A DNA stretch of 64,000 bases from Agrobacterium larrymoorei (GCF_030819275.1 NZ_JAUTBL010000002.1:808501-872500); one strand, 5' to 3'. Positions 23,484 through 31,612 are shown, counted from the stretch's first letter. A program made the numbers and translations. Notes: a model not told the origin generated them from the letters alone.

Positions 23484-24926
23484 TTGGATGCGCCTGATTT
23501 CATTGCTGCGCAAAAGGCCGTCCTGTCGCTTGCGGCAATCTGGTCACCTTCAGCGTTGGCGTCACAGATCAGTGACGCGTTAGAGCTTGCCTCATTGCAG
23601 GGCAGAGAGGCCGTGTTCCTCGACGCGGAAACCGAAGAGAACTTCGCGGACGCCGACGTACTCAACCAGTCGTTCCGCGAGCAGATTGAGTTCTTCAGGC
23701 AGAAACGGGTGAAACCCACCAAGGCTTGGACCGACGCTTTGCGCGGCGTCCACGATCGCGCATTTGTCGTCGCAGGTGCGACCGATATCGACATGCTGTC
23801 TGATTTCCAGAACGCGATTGCGCGGGCAATGGAAGATGGCACGGGCCTGGAGGCGTTCCGCCAGGACTTCGATCGAATCGTTCAGCAATATGGCTGGCAG
23901 TATAAGGGCGAGCGCGGCTGGCGTACCCGCGTCATTTTCGAGACCAATGTTCGGACCGCCTACATGGCAGGTCGCCTGAAGCAGATGCGCGATCCGGCCG
24001 TCATGAAGCTGCGGCCTTTTTGGGAGTACCGCCACGGCGAGACACGCCAGCCTAAAATTCCGCGTCCGCTGCACCAGGCGTGGGACGGCAAAATATACCG
24101 CTGCGACGATCCGTGGTGGGACACACATTTCCCGCCGAATGACTGGCTTTGCTCCTGTGGTGTTCGTTCGCTTTCGCTTGCCGATCTGAAGCGGCGAGGG
24201 AAGAATGGCCCGGATGTTGCTCCCGACGATCTGACCGTGCCGCTGATCGATCCGATTTCGGGCGCGCTGATCGAGCAGCCGCAGGGTATCGGTTACGGGT
24301 GGGATTACATGCCCGGCGACCTTTGGGAGCGTGGCCTCGTGCCGTCCTCATTGATGAATGAAGGCGGCATATCTCTCGACAATCCACGCCATGCTGTCGA
24401 GATCGATGTGCCAGAACCGATCGAGACGCTGTTGAACGCGTCGAAACCATTCAAGGCCAACCCACTTGAGGACGGTCTTTCGCCTGAAGACTATGTCAGC
24501 GCGTTCTTGAAACCGTTCGGAGCGGGGATCGGGCAGGCAGTGCTATTTGAAGACAAGGCCGGAGAGCGAATACCGATATCGGATCTGCTCTTCCGTGACA
24601 GAAAGGGTGAGCTGAAGGTAACGAAGGGCGACCGCGCCACGCTAACGCCATTGCTGGCTGAAGCGCTGATGGATCCGGACGAAATCTGGATTGGCGTGGC
24701 CCGCAAAAAAGACCCGATTGATAAGGGTGTGGAAGAGTTGGTGGTTGATCGCCGGTACATTCGAACCGACGCCAAGTCGGGCCTCATGATCGTGTTCGAG
24801 ATTGGTCAGCGTTTTTGGAAGGCGATAACGGCGCACAATATCAGCAAGCCCAACGGTCAAATCGACTTGAAGGCGCTGGACCGTAGGCGCGGTGGAAAGC
24901 TCGTTTACAAGCGGCCCAAAAAGTAA
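23484..24926 (+). CDS. MuF head-morphogenesis protein with C-terminal PBECR2 nuclease-like domain
   Basis: Downstream of 23484 lie 480 codons. The middle (about 70-290) is MuF-like: NQSFREQIEFFRQKRVKPTK, HDRAFVVAGATDIDMLSDFQ, IFETNVRTAYMAGRLKQMRD, and the cysteine/His segment HFPPNDWLCSCGVRSL. The C-terminal 140 residues (IPISDLLF..., PDEIWIGVARKK, RRYIRT..., LMIVFEIGQRFW) fit the PBECR2 RNase-like fold found on phage MuF polyvalent proteins. The TTG start at 23484 has no ribosome site, so expression as a fusion with the portal is more likely. MuF enters the capsid and may be injected. Confidence 0.8.
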   Translation: MDAPDFIAAQKAVLSLAAIWSPSALASQISDALELASLQGREAVFLDAETEENFADADVLNQSFREQIEFFRQKRVKPTKAWTDALRGVHDRAFVVAGATDIDMLSDFQNAIARAMEDGTGLEAFRQDFDRIVQQYGWQYKGERGWRTRVIFETNVRTAYMAGRLKQMRDPAVMKLRPFWEYRHGETRQPKIPRPLHQAWDGKIYRCDDPWWDTHFPPNDWLCSCGVRSLSLADLKRRGKNGPDVAPDDLTVPLIDPISGALIEQPQGIGYGWDYMPGDLWERGLVPSSLMNEGGISLDNPRHAVEIDVPEPIETLLNASKPFKANPLEDGLSPEDYVSAFLKPFGAGIGQAVLFEDKAGERIPISDLLFRDRKGELKVTKGDRATLTPLLAEALMDPDEIWIGVARKKDPIDKGVEELVVDRRYIRTDAKSGLMIVFEIGQRFWKAITAHNISKPNGQIDLKALDRRRGGKLVYKRPKK

Positions 24927-24948
24927 AAGGCCGGGGTGATCCGGCCTT
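24927..24948 (+). terminator. Hairpin after MuF
   Basis: AAGGCCGG and CCGGCCTT (perfect 8-bp arms) enclose GGTGAT directly after the MuF stop. There is no strong T-run, so termination may be partial. Confidence 0.55.
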
Positions 24949-25029
24949 GATGTCGATGTGCTGCCGCGACCATCACCGTCTCGCCTCACCGACAGTCAAT
25001 AATCTAACGCGAAACGGAGAGAATGTCCA

Positions 25030-25494
25030 ATGAGCGGTGTCAGCTTTCAGGTGACGTTGGATGACGAAGCGGCTCGGCTTCGATTGGTGGAGCTGGTCGA
25101 GCGCATGAATAGCCCGCGTGGGTTTTACAAGAACGTCGGTGAGCTGCTGTTGAACTCTGTCGGGGACAACTACGACAATGAGCGTGGTCCTGATGGCAGA
25201 CGCTGGCAACCGTTGTCACCAGTGACGAGGGAGCTACGTCAACGCCGGTACGGAAACGCGCCGCTGACGATCTTGCGGGTGACCGGCTCGCTGCGCGGAT
25301 CTTGGAATTATCGCGCCACCGATGATGATGTTCGGATCGGTACGTCGAAGATACAAGCCGCGTTGTTGCACTTCGGCGGGCAAGCTGGCCGCAATCATAA
25401 AGTCACGGTTCCGGCTCGCCCCCAGGTCGGCGTTTCGAGCGACGATGAACGCGCAATTGGACAGTTGGCCGAAGACTGGTTGACGCTCGAATGA
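25030..25494 (+). CDS. Phage virion morphogenesis protein (Mu gpG family)
   Basis: The 154-residue protein has the family block NERGPDGRRWQPLSPVTREL and the C-terminal HFGGQAGRNHKVTVPARPQV with GVSSDDERAIGQLAEDW. Members act in head-tail joining/tail completion. The start follows GGAGAG. Confidence 0.82.
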   Translation: MSGVSFQVTLDDEAARLRLVELVERMNSPRGFYKNVGELLLNSVGDNYDNERGPDGRRWQPLSPVTRELRQRRYGNAPLTILRVTGSLRGSWNYRATDDDVRIGTSKIQAALLHFGGQAGRNHKVTVPARPQVGVSSDDERAIGQLAEDWLTLE

Positions 25495-25771
25495 GCTCAG
25501 AACAAAACAGCCGCTGAGGCGTTTCAAAAGGCGTGGATGCCCGGATATACCGATTTCGGGCGAGCCTAGCGTTAGAGACGCGTTAGAAATCGATTACGGC
25601 ACGGTTCAAGCCTTGATCTAGCTTCGCCTCTGCGCTTCGGCCTTGAAACATTCCGCGCAATGGCGCAAATTGTCGCCGCCTGCACAAACCCGCAGGACGG
25701 AACTGTCTGCCTTACGATAGTCGTCGCGCTTTAGGCCAACGTGCCTCCAGTTATCGCACTGGAAGGTCCAC
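25495..25771 (+). promoter_or_regulatory. Non-coding interval with late promoter element and paired heptamers
   Basis: This 277-bp gap before the protease has no credible ORF. GGACGGAACTGTCT at 25695-25708 is identical to the copy before the endolysin and ends 63 bp before the protease ATG. CCTTAC, a GATAGTC block and CGTC follow; GAACTGTC and GACTATC form an imperfect dyad. Two CGTTAGA heptamers lie at 25570 and 25581, 11 bp apart. This is probably the promoter for the head/tail operon. Confidence 0.6.
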
Positions 25772-26890
25772 ATGGCAGACGCCAAGCCCATCACCGCCCG
25801 TATCGAGGTATTTCGCAGCGGCACGTTCATTCCGATGAACGGCACGCAGCTTTCTTTCTCTGCCGCCGATCTGAAGGCGATGGCTGACGCCTATAATTAT
25901 GAAACTGCCCCTGCGCCGATCGTTGTCGGCCACCCGAAGACAGACGCGCCTGCTTTCGGCTGGGCGCAGAGCTTCGAATATGATGCGAGCGCCGATCGGC
26001 TTTATGCCAATGTCGGCGAGATCGCTCCTGCCTTTGCCGAAGCGGTCAAAAGCGGCACATACAAAAAGGTCTCGCTGTCGTTCCACCGTCCAGACGGTGC
26101 AGCCAATCCGGTTCCCGGCACTTGGTATCCGAAGCATGTCGGTTTCCTTGGCGGCGCGGCTCCGTCTGTCTCTGGTTTGAAGAACGTTCAGTTCTCCGAT
26201 GGCAGCGACACCGTGGAAGTGTCGGCTGATTTCGGTGAGCGCGGCTTCGAAGAAACCGCATCTCTCCTTCGCGGCCTTCGCGATTTCATCATCGAGAAGT
26301 TTGGCATGGAAGCCGCTGACAAAGCGCTCCCCGCCTACAGCATCGAATGGCTGCAATCGACCGAGATCGAAAAGCCCGCAGCGCGTTCGCCATCCTTCTC
26401 CGCACCTCCCGCACCAACACCAAAGGAACCGCCCGTGACACAGTCCGATCCGGCTTTCGCGGCTCGCGAAGCTGACCTCAATGCCCGCGACGAAAATCTG
26501 AAGAAGCGCGAGCAGAAAATCGCCAACGACGAACACATCTCTTTTGCGGAGACGCTGGTCGCCGGTGGCAAGCTGCTCGCCGCATCGAAAGACAAGGTCG
26601 TTTCGATCTTGAACGCGCTTTCCGCCGAAGCCGTTGTTTCCTTCGCTGAAGGCGACAAGCAGGTGTCAGTTCTTCAGGCAATCCGCGACGTGCTCGCAGC
26701 ACAGCCGAAGGTCGTTTCGTTCGGCGCGCATGATCTTCCCGCACCTGGTGGCGCTGATGCCCCCGTGTCGTTCGCGGCGGACGGTCAGAGTGTCGATCGC
26801 GACCAGCTCGAAACACACGCGAAGGCGCAGGCCTATCAAAAGTCTCATCCCGGCACGGCCTATCTCGACGCCGTGAAGGCCGTCTCCTGA
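25772..26890 (+). CDS. Prohead protease/scaffold precursor (Mu gpI family)
   Basis: The 372-residue protein resembles Mu I proteases: FRSGTFIPMNGTQLSFSAAD, PAPIVVGHPKTDAPAFGWAQ, YKKVSLSFHRP and PKHVGFLGGAAPSV occupy the N-terminal 145 residues. From about 222 on it changes to a charged coiled-coil scaffold (DLNARDENLKKREQKIANDE). It should process the prohead interior. An internal GTG start may yield the scaffold alone. Confidence 0.88.
   Translation: MADAKPITARIEVFRSGTFIPMNGTQLSFSAADLKAMADAYNYETAPAPIVVGHPKTDAPAFGWAQSFEYDASADRLYANVGEIAPAFAEAVKSGTYKKVSLSFHRPDGAANPVPGTWYPKHVGFLGGAAPSVSGLKNVQFSDGSDTVEVSADFGERGFEETASLLRGLRDFIIEKFGMEAADKALPAYSIEWLQSTEIEKPAARSPSFSAPPAPTPKEPPVTQSDPAFAAREADLNARDENLKKREQKIANDEHISFAETLVAGGKLLAASKDKVVSILNALSAEAVVSFAEGDKQVSVLQAIRDVLAAQPKVVSFGAHDLPAPGGADAPVSFAADGQSVDRDQLETHAKAQAYQKSHPGTAYLDAVKAVS
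26435..26890 (+). CDS. Internal in-frame scaffold protein (Mu Z analogue)
   Basis: GTG at 26435 is in frame with the protease and preceded by AAAGGA eight bases upstream, a good ribosome site in the proline-rich linker. The product would be 151 residues of coiled-coil scaffold. Mu and lambda use the same nested protease/scaffold design. Confidence 0.6.
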   Translation: MTQSDPAFAAREADLNARDENLKKREQKIANDEHISFAETLVAGGKLLAASKDKVVSILNALSAEAVVSFAEGDKQVSVLQAIRDVLAAQPKVVSFGAHDLPAPGGADAPVSFAADGQSVDRDQLETHAKAQAYQKSHPGTAYLDAVKAVS

Positions 26891-26908
26891 CCTGAAGGAT
26901 CTTCTCCG

Positions 26909-27247
26909 ATGCAGTTTTTCATAGACGTTCTGTCGCTAACGGCGACCGCAACCACCGTCTTCGAAGCCTACGATCTCGTAGACTTCAACGACGCCAAGAT
27001 CACCGCTGATGATCAGCCTGTGAAGGGCGTCGCCAAAAACCCGGCGACCGAAGTGGGCATGGATGTGTCTCTTCTGGCGATCGGCGTCGCTCGTGTCCGC
27101 GCACGCGGTGCCATCACCAGGGGGGCGAAACTGATTTCCGCTGCTGGTGGCGGTGTCAAGGTTGCTCCAGCCGGAGCCGTCAACGCATTCGCGCAGTCGC
27201 TCTCTGTCGCCGCAGACGGCGAATTCGTCTCCATTCTCGTTCGATAA
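26909..27247 (+). CDS. DUF2190-like capsid decoration protein
   Basis: The 112-residue protein has the DUF2190-type pattern of alternating strands (VARVRARGAITRGAKLISAA, GGGVKVAPAG...). It lies between protease and capsid, where head decoration/stabilisation proteins are encoded. Confidence 0.65.
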   Translation: MQFFIDVLSLTATATTVFEAYDLVDFNDAKITADDQPVKGVAKNPATEVGMDVSLLAIGVARVRARGAITRGAKLISAAGGGVKVAPAGAVNAFAQSLSVAADGEFVSILVR

Positions 27248-27259
27248 GGAATTTCTTTC

Positions 27260-28213
27260 ATGGCTTCCATGAACACCAAGCAGGCGGCTGTCGTCGATCC
27301 GATCCTGTCCACCCATGCTCGCGGTTATCGCAACTCCACATTCATCTCGCATGAGCTGTTCCCCCGCGTCTCGATCCCGAACCGCTCGATGCGTGTCATC
27401 AAGTTTGGCAAGGAAGCGTTTCGCCTGCTGAACACCCGTCGCGCACCAGGTGCGAATAAGAGGCGCATCCAGTACGGTTACGCTTCCGATCCGGTATCGC
27501 TGGCGCAGGATGCGCTTGAGGGCGTCGTACCTGTCGAGCACCAGGAAGAAGCCGAAAGCGTCCCCGGCATTGATCTTGGTGCAGGCGCCATCAACATGAC
27601 GCTCGATGTCGTGGATTTGAACCTTGAAATCGAAGCCGCCAATCTCGCCCGCAATGTCGCGAACTACGATAACAATCATAAGATTGTTCTCGCCGGTTCC
27701 GACCGCTGGAAGAGCGACACGAGCAACCCGAAGGAAGATTTTGACGACGCCAAGGAAATCATCCGGCAGTCGATCGGACGCTACCCCAACACGCTCGTCC
27801 TGGGGCCGAGCGCCAAGAACGCGCTCTGCAATCACCCCAGGATCAAAGAGCAGTTCAAGTACACGTCGAAGGACAGCATCAGCCTCGACATGCTTGCCGC
27901 TTACTTCGAGGTGAAGAAGGTGATCGTGGGTGGCGCGATCTTCCTGCCGGAAACGTCCGCTGACAACACCCTTGCTAACGATGTCTGGGGCAATGACGCC
28001 ATTTTGGCCTACGTGCCTGAAGCTGGCGATAACTTTCAGGTGCCGTCTTACGCTTACACCTACGAGCTTCGCGGGTATCCCCAGGTCAACCAGCCTTACT
28101 TCGAAAACGCGACCGACTCGTGGATCTACCCGGTCAAGGTCGAGCGTCGTCCGATCCTTGTCGGCGCTGAAGGTGGTTTCCTGTTCAAGGATGCCGGTGC
28201 ATCGCCGGTTTAA
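27260..28213 (+). CDS. Major capsid protein
   Basis: The 317-residue protein sits in capsid position after protease and decoration genes. It resembles capsid proteins of Mu-like siphophages (RNSTFISHELFPRVSIPNRS, KRRIQYGYASDPVSLAQDAL, DMLAAYFEVKKVIVGGAIFL, FENATDSWIYPVKVERRPIL). It is predicted to have the HK97 fold. A GGAATTTC leader precedes the ATG. Confidence 0.82.
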   Translation: MASMNTKQAAVVDPILSTHARGYRNSTFISHELFPRVSIPNRSMRVIKFGKEAFRLLNTRRAPGANKRRIQYGYASDPVSLAQDALEGVVPVEHQEEAESVPGIDLGAGAINMTLDVVDLNLEIEAANLARNVANYDNNHKIVLAGSDRWKSDTSNPKEDFDDAKEIIRQSIGRYPNTLVLGPSAKNALCNHPRIKEQFKYTSKDSISLDMLAAYFEVKKVIVGGAIFLPETSADNTLANDVWGNDAILAYVPEAGDNFQVPSYAYTYELRGYPQVNQPYFENATDSWIYPVKVERRPILVGAEGGFLFKDAGASPV

Positions 28214-28225
28214 GGAGCAACGCCC

Positions 28226-28771
28226 ATGGATGATTTGAAGAGCACAGTGACCTTGGTTGCTCCTGCCAAGGTCAACGGCATCAGAAAAGCGGCGGGGGCA
28301 ACCGTTACGGTTAGCGCGACTTTAGCGCTCCAGCTTGCGGCGTCTGGTGCCATCAGTGCCGAGCTTGCCGAGCAGCTTTCCGAAGCCTTCGACACCTCTG
28401 AAACTCCTTTGGAAGGCGACTTCCATCAGGCCGTCGAAACGGCGGCGCTAGACCGGATCGAAGAGCTGAAGATCAAGAATGAGCTTGAGGTCGCTAATCT
28501 GCTTGAAAAGCACGGCCGGGAAATTGCGGAGATCACCGCAGGCTATGGTGCTGAACAGCAGAAAATCACAGATCAGCTCGGCGAGGAAAGGGCAAAGGTT
28601 TCCGTCCTGGAAGGCGATCTTGAGGCCGCTCGCCGGCGATACGAAACGGCTGAAGAAGCAGCGGGCGAAATCTCTGGTGATCTTGCCAAGGAGAAAGAAG
28701 CCCGCGCCGTGGCCGAAGCGAAGCTCGCCGAAATCGGCGCGACGCAGAAGCCAGCCAAGGCGACGAAATAA
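28226..28771 (+). CDS. Hypothetical head-region protein with coiled-coil (Mu gp35-like N terminus)
   Basis: The protein has 181 residues. The first 55 (TLVAPAKVNGIRKAAGATVT, ...QLAASGAISAELAE) resemble gp35-type proteins of Mu-like phages. The rest is a long coiled-coil (NELEVANLLEKHGREIAEIT onward) ending in a Lys-rich tail. It lies between capsid and head-tail connector genes, so a structural role is likely. Confidence 0.6.
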   Translation: MDDLKSTVTLVAPAKVNGIRKAAGATVTVSATLALQLAASGAISAELAEQLSEAFDTSETPLEGDFHQAVETAALDRIEELKIKNELEVANLLEKHGREIAEITAGYGAEQQKITDQLGEERAKVSVLEGDLEAARRRYETAEEAAGEISGDLAKEKEARAVAEAKLAEIGATQKPAKATK

Positions 28772-28838
28772 GGTCCGTTCCGAAGCCTCGCAAGCCGGAC
28801 CTTTCGAGCGGGGCAGACCACCACATCGATCTGCCCCG
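28770..28838 (+). terminator. Two stem-loops after the gp35-like gene
   Basis: AAGGTCCG...CGGACCTT (28770-28777 and 28796-28803) is followed by CGGGGCAGA...TCTGCCCCG (28809-28817 and 28830-28838). Both stems are perfect. They lie in a 100-bp gap before the connector genes and may reduce readthrough from the very strong capsid transcript. Confidence 0.55.
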
Positions 28839-28872
28839 CCCGTTGCCCTCAATCCATTTAACTTAACGCCTG

Positions 28873-29301
28873 GTGCTCACCGTGACCTATGCCACGCTTG
28901 AAGATCTGATAGCCCGCGCCAGTGAAGACGAGATCCGGCAGATTGCCGATCGCGACCGCGACGGCGTCATCGATCCCGACGTGATCGCAGAAGCGTTAGA
29001 ACATGCCGACAATCTGGTGAATGGTTATGTCGGCACGAAATACGCTCTTCCTCTTTCTCCCGTTCCGGATCTCGTGCGCACCTGGTCGATCGATATTGCG
29101 CGTCATCGCCTGCATTATCAGGGACCACCGGACTACGTTGTTAAGGATTACGAGAAGGCGCTCGCGTCTCTGGATCGTGTCGCAAAAGGTCTGATTTCTC
29201 TTCCCGTCGCTGGCGTCGATACCCCCGCGTCCAGCTCCGGCACGGTGATGTTTTCCGCGCCGCCCGAAGTCTTTGACGCGCGCGGCTTGAGGGGCTGGTG
29301 A
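28873..29301 (+). CDS. DUF1320 protein (Mu gp36 family), head-tail connector
   Basis: The protein has 142 residues, or 139 from the GTG at 28882. DUF1320 features are clear: YATLEDLIARASEDEIRQIA, DADNLVNGYVGTKYALPLS-like block and VRTWSIDIARHRLHY. The family is thought to form a head-completion ring. It overlaps the next gene's start. Confidence 0.82.
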   Translation: MLTVTYATLEDLIARASEDEIRQIADRDRDGVIDPDVIAEALEHADNLVNGYVGTKYALPLSPVPDLVRTWSIDIARHRLHYQGPPDYVVKDYEKALASLDRVAKGLISLPVAGVDTPASSSGTVMFSAPPEVFDARGLRGW

Positions 29302-29729
29302 TGTTTGCAAGCATTATCGAGCATCTGAAAACCTCCGCCCCATCGCTTGCCAGTGTCGAATTTGCAGAAGATCTGGACGTTGTGGCGAAGGGCGTACAGC
29401 GCGCAAGCACCACCACATTCATTGTCCCGCAGCCTGAAAAGGCCGGTCCAAACAGACTTGCAACCGGCCATCGCCAGCTCGTGCAGGTCCGCTTCCTAGT
29501 CGCGACCATTCTTCGCTATCACAGCGACGCCACCGGCAAGATGCGTGCAGAAGAATTCGACCGCTTCAAGAGCGAGATTGAAGATGCGTTGACCGGATGG
29601 GAACCCACCGATGGCAGCGACCCGTGCGAATTGGTTGCCACTGAACCCACACCCATGCCGAACGGCGTGACGATCTTCGTCGCCGTCTGGGAAACCTCTC
29701 GCTACCTCACGGGCAAGGAAACACCATGA
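29301..29729 (+). CDS. gp37-like tail terminator/connector protein
   Basis: The 142-residue protein fits the gp37 family of Mu-like phages (IIEHLKTSAPSLASVEFAED near the start, VQVRFLVATILRYHSDATGK in the middle). By position it completes the tail end that joins the head. Confidence 0.7.
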   Translation: MFASIIEHLKTSAPSLASVEFAEDLDVVAKGVQRASTTTFIVPQPEKAGPNRLATGHRQLVQVRFLVATILRYHSDATGKMRAEEFDRFKSEIEDALTGWEPTDGSDPCELVATEPTPMPNGVTIFVAVWETSRYLTGKETP

Positions 29730-29890
29730 ACCAGCCTACCAGCGGCGGGCAGTATGTCCGCGATCCCGAGACCGGCGCACTCACAAAAGTGACGGAAGCG
29801 CCAACTCAGGAACCTGCAACCACCACCAACACAGAAACTGAGACGCCGGTTGTGAAGGCGGCTTCGGGGAAGGGAAACCGTAATGGCTAA
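29726..29890 (+). CDS. Small hypothetical tail-region protein (Mu gp38-like position)
   Basis: The 54-residue protein (MNQPTSGGQYVRDPETGALT, then Thr/Glu-rich) has ATGA overlap with the preceding gene and overlaps the tail tube start by 8 bp. Similar short, polar proteins occur at this position in Mu-like phages. It is too short for a fold assignment. Confidence 0.6.
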   Translation: MNQPTSGGQYVRDPETGALTKVTEAPTQEPATTTNTETETPVVKAASGKGNRNG

Positions 29891-30818
29891 CGAAGCACGT
29901 TATTTCCGCAAGCTTGCCGTTCTTGCAAAGATCGAAACCGCCCAGGGCGAAGATGCGGCTCCTGCCGCAGCCGACGCCATCATCATGTCGAATGTCACGT
30001 TCACGCCGCTGACCGGCGAACGTGTATCGCGTGACCTGATGCTGCCTTATCTCGGGAACCAGGGCGTCATCCTTGCTGGCATCTATGGTCGCCTTGAAGG
30101 TGATATCGAGCTTGCAGGTTCTGGCGTCGCCGGTACGCCGCCCAAATATGGTTCGCTGCTTCGTGCTGCGAACTTTGCTCAGACGGTCACCGCCAACACG
30201 AAGGTTGATTACACCATTGTTGAGGAAGGCGCGGAGTCGGCATCGATTTACTTCATCTCCGACAAGGTGAAGCACGTCTTTGTTGGCGCGAAGGCAAATT
30301 TTGCCCCGAACTACCAGCCTAAAAGCTATCCGAAATGGCGCGTAACCGTCGTCGGGATGCTCGGCACGATTACCGATGTTGGCGCGATGCCTGTCGTCAG
30401 CAAGGCGGGATGGGCCAAGCCAGTACACGTCAGCAAAGCAAACACGCAGATGTCCTTGCACGGCTGGCCGTCTGTTGCTGAAAGCCTGTCGCTCGATGTC
30501 GGCAACACGCTAACGCCGCGCTTCCTGATCGGTGACGAGAAGGTTCTCATATCTAATCGCTCTTCCACCGGCACAGCCGTCGTCGAGGCGCGATCGCTGT
30601 CCACCGTGAATTGGTTTGACAAGGCGCTAACTCGGGAAAGCGGTGCTTTATCGATCACCCATGGAACCGTGGCTGGCAATATTGTCGAGATTACCGCGCC
30701 TGCGGTGGAAGTCGGCGAGCCGACGCAGGGTCAGACCGACGGCATTTTGAACTACTCCTTGCCGCTCGATCTCTGCGCGATCAACGGCATGGACGAGCTG
30801 AAAATCACGTTCAAGTAA
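29883..30818 (+). CDS. Phage tail tube protein
   Basis: The 311-residue protein resembles siphovirus tail tube proteins (FTPLTGERVSRDLMLPYLGN, PPKYGSLLRAANFAQTV, DLCAINGMDELKITFK at the end). It precedes the frameshifted tail chaperone and the tape measure, the standard long-tail order. Confidence 0.75.
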   Translation: MANEARYFRKLAVLAKIETAQGEDAAPAAADAIIMSNVTFTPLTGERVSRDLMLPYLGNQGVILAGIYGRLEGDIELAGSGVAGTPPKYGSLLRAANFAQTVTANTKVDYTIVEEGAESASIYFISDKVKHVFVGAKANFAPNYQPKSYPKWRVTVVGMLGTITDVGAMPVVSKAGWAKPVHVSKANTQMSLHGWPSVAESLSLDVGNTLTPRFLIGDEKVLISNRSSTGTAVVEARSLSTVNWFDKALTRESGALSITHGTVAGNIVEITAPAVEVGEPTQGQTDGILNYSLPLDLCAINGMDELKITFK

Positions 30819-30866
30819 CCGTCCGCTTCCTCCCATCCTACCGAAGTCGTTCAGGAGAGTACCCGC

Positions 30867-31241
30867 ATGAAATTCGTTCTTGCAGAAACCTACAGCTACT
30901 GGTGGCCCGTTGTGGTGCGCATGCCCGATCCGGACGCGCCCGGCAAAATCATGGAGCGCACCCTCCAGGTGCTGTTCGAGCCGCAGCCCCGTGAAGAGGC
31001 GATTGCGGCACAGGAAGCGTATGAAAAGCTGACGACACAGCGTGAGCGCGACGCCCACGAGGTCGAGCAGCTGAAGGATGTCTGCAAGAACTGGGATGAT
31101 GTCGTGGATGGTGACGGCGGCGCTGTTGCCTTCACGCCTGAAAACATTTCCCAGGCGCTCAACGTCACATGGTTTCGCCAGGGCGTCTATCGCGCCTATT
31201 CCGAGAGCCTTCGCGGCGACGAAGCCCGTCTGGGAAACTAA
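30867..31241 (+). CDS. Tail assembly chaperone, short form (G)
   Basis: The 124-residue protein lies between tail tube and tape measure, as lambda gpG does. It starts after AGGAGA. Its last codons contain the slippery GGGAAAC, so part of the ribosomes should shift into the -1 frame and make the 248-residue long form (30867-31612). Confidence 0.78.
   Translation: MKFVLAETYSYWWPVVVRMPDPDAPGKIMERTLQVLFEPQPREEAIAAQEAYEKLTTQRERDAHEVEQLKDVCKNWDDVVDGDGGAVAFTPENISQALNVTWFRQGVYRAYSESLRGDEARLGN
31232..31238 (+). other. -1 frameshift site GGGAAAC in tail chaperone gene
   Basis: The heptamer is in the correct register (xxG GGA AAC) and sits immediately before the 0-frame TAA. After a -1 slip, reading continues GKLKAAARAWAFGVLGRADP... 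without a stop to 31612. This is the canonical G/GT mechanism of long-tailed phages. Confidence 0.85.
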
Positions 31242-31612
31242 AGGCAGCGGCACGGGCATGGGCGTTTGGCGTCCTTGGCCGTGCCGATCCGGCCGCGACT
31301 GTCGATCTCGACAGCGACATGGCCGCGCAGCTCGAATTGATGGGTGTCGAGATCGACCCGTCAGAAATCACGTCAGAAGAAGATGAGGCTTTCAAGGTGT
31401 TTGCGCCCAACTGGGAAAGTGTGACCGCATTTCTGGCCTGCGATACGCAGTGGCGGGTAGTTGCGAGCGCCGCAAAGATCTTGTGGCTTGGTCTCGACTA
31501 TGTTGCCGTCGATATCGTCCTTCGCCGCTTTGAGTTCTCTAACGCCGTCTTTGCGGACATTCAGTTTATGGAATTTGAGGCGCTATCTGTCCTGAAGGGT
31601 GCGAACCCATGA
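31238..31612 (+). CDS. T extension of the frameshifted tail chaperone (GT)
   Basis: This 124-codon extension is made only by -1 shifting from 30867. The part upstream of 31238 in this frame is out-of-frame shadow. It contains acidic helices (LDSDMAAQLELMGVEIDPSE, EEDEAFKVF). The T domain is expected to recruit tail tube subunits to the tape measure. It overlaps the tape measure start by 4 bp. Confidence 0.78.
   Translation, partial: LKAAARAWAFGVLGRADPAATVDLDSDMAAQLELMGVEIDPSEITSEEDEAFKVFAPNWESVTAFLACDTQWRVVASAAKILWLGLDYVAVDIVLRRFEFSNAVFADIQFMEFEALSVLKGANP

Noticed and set aside
25618..25845. Minus-strand ORF across the late promoter gap
   Set aside because: It overlaps the start of the protease gene and the repeated promoter element, and has no plausible start context.
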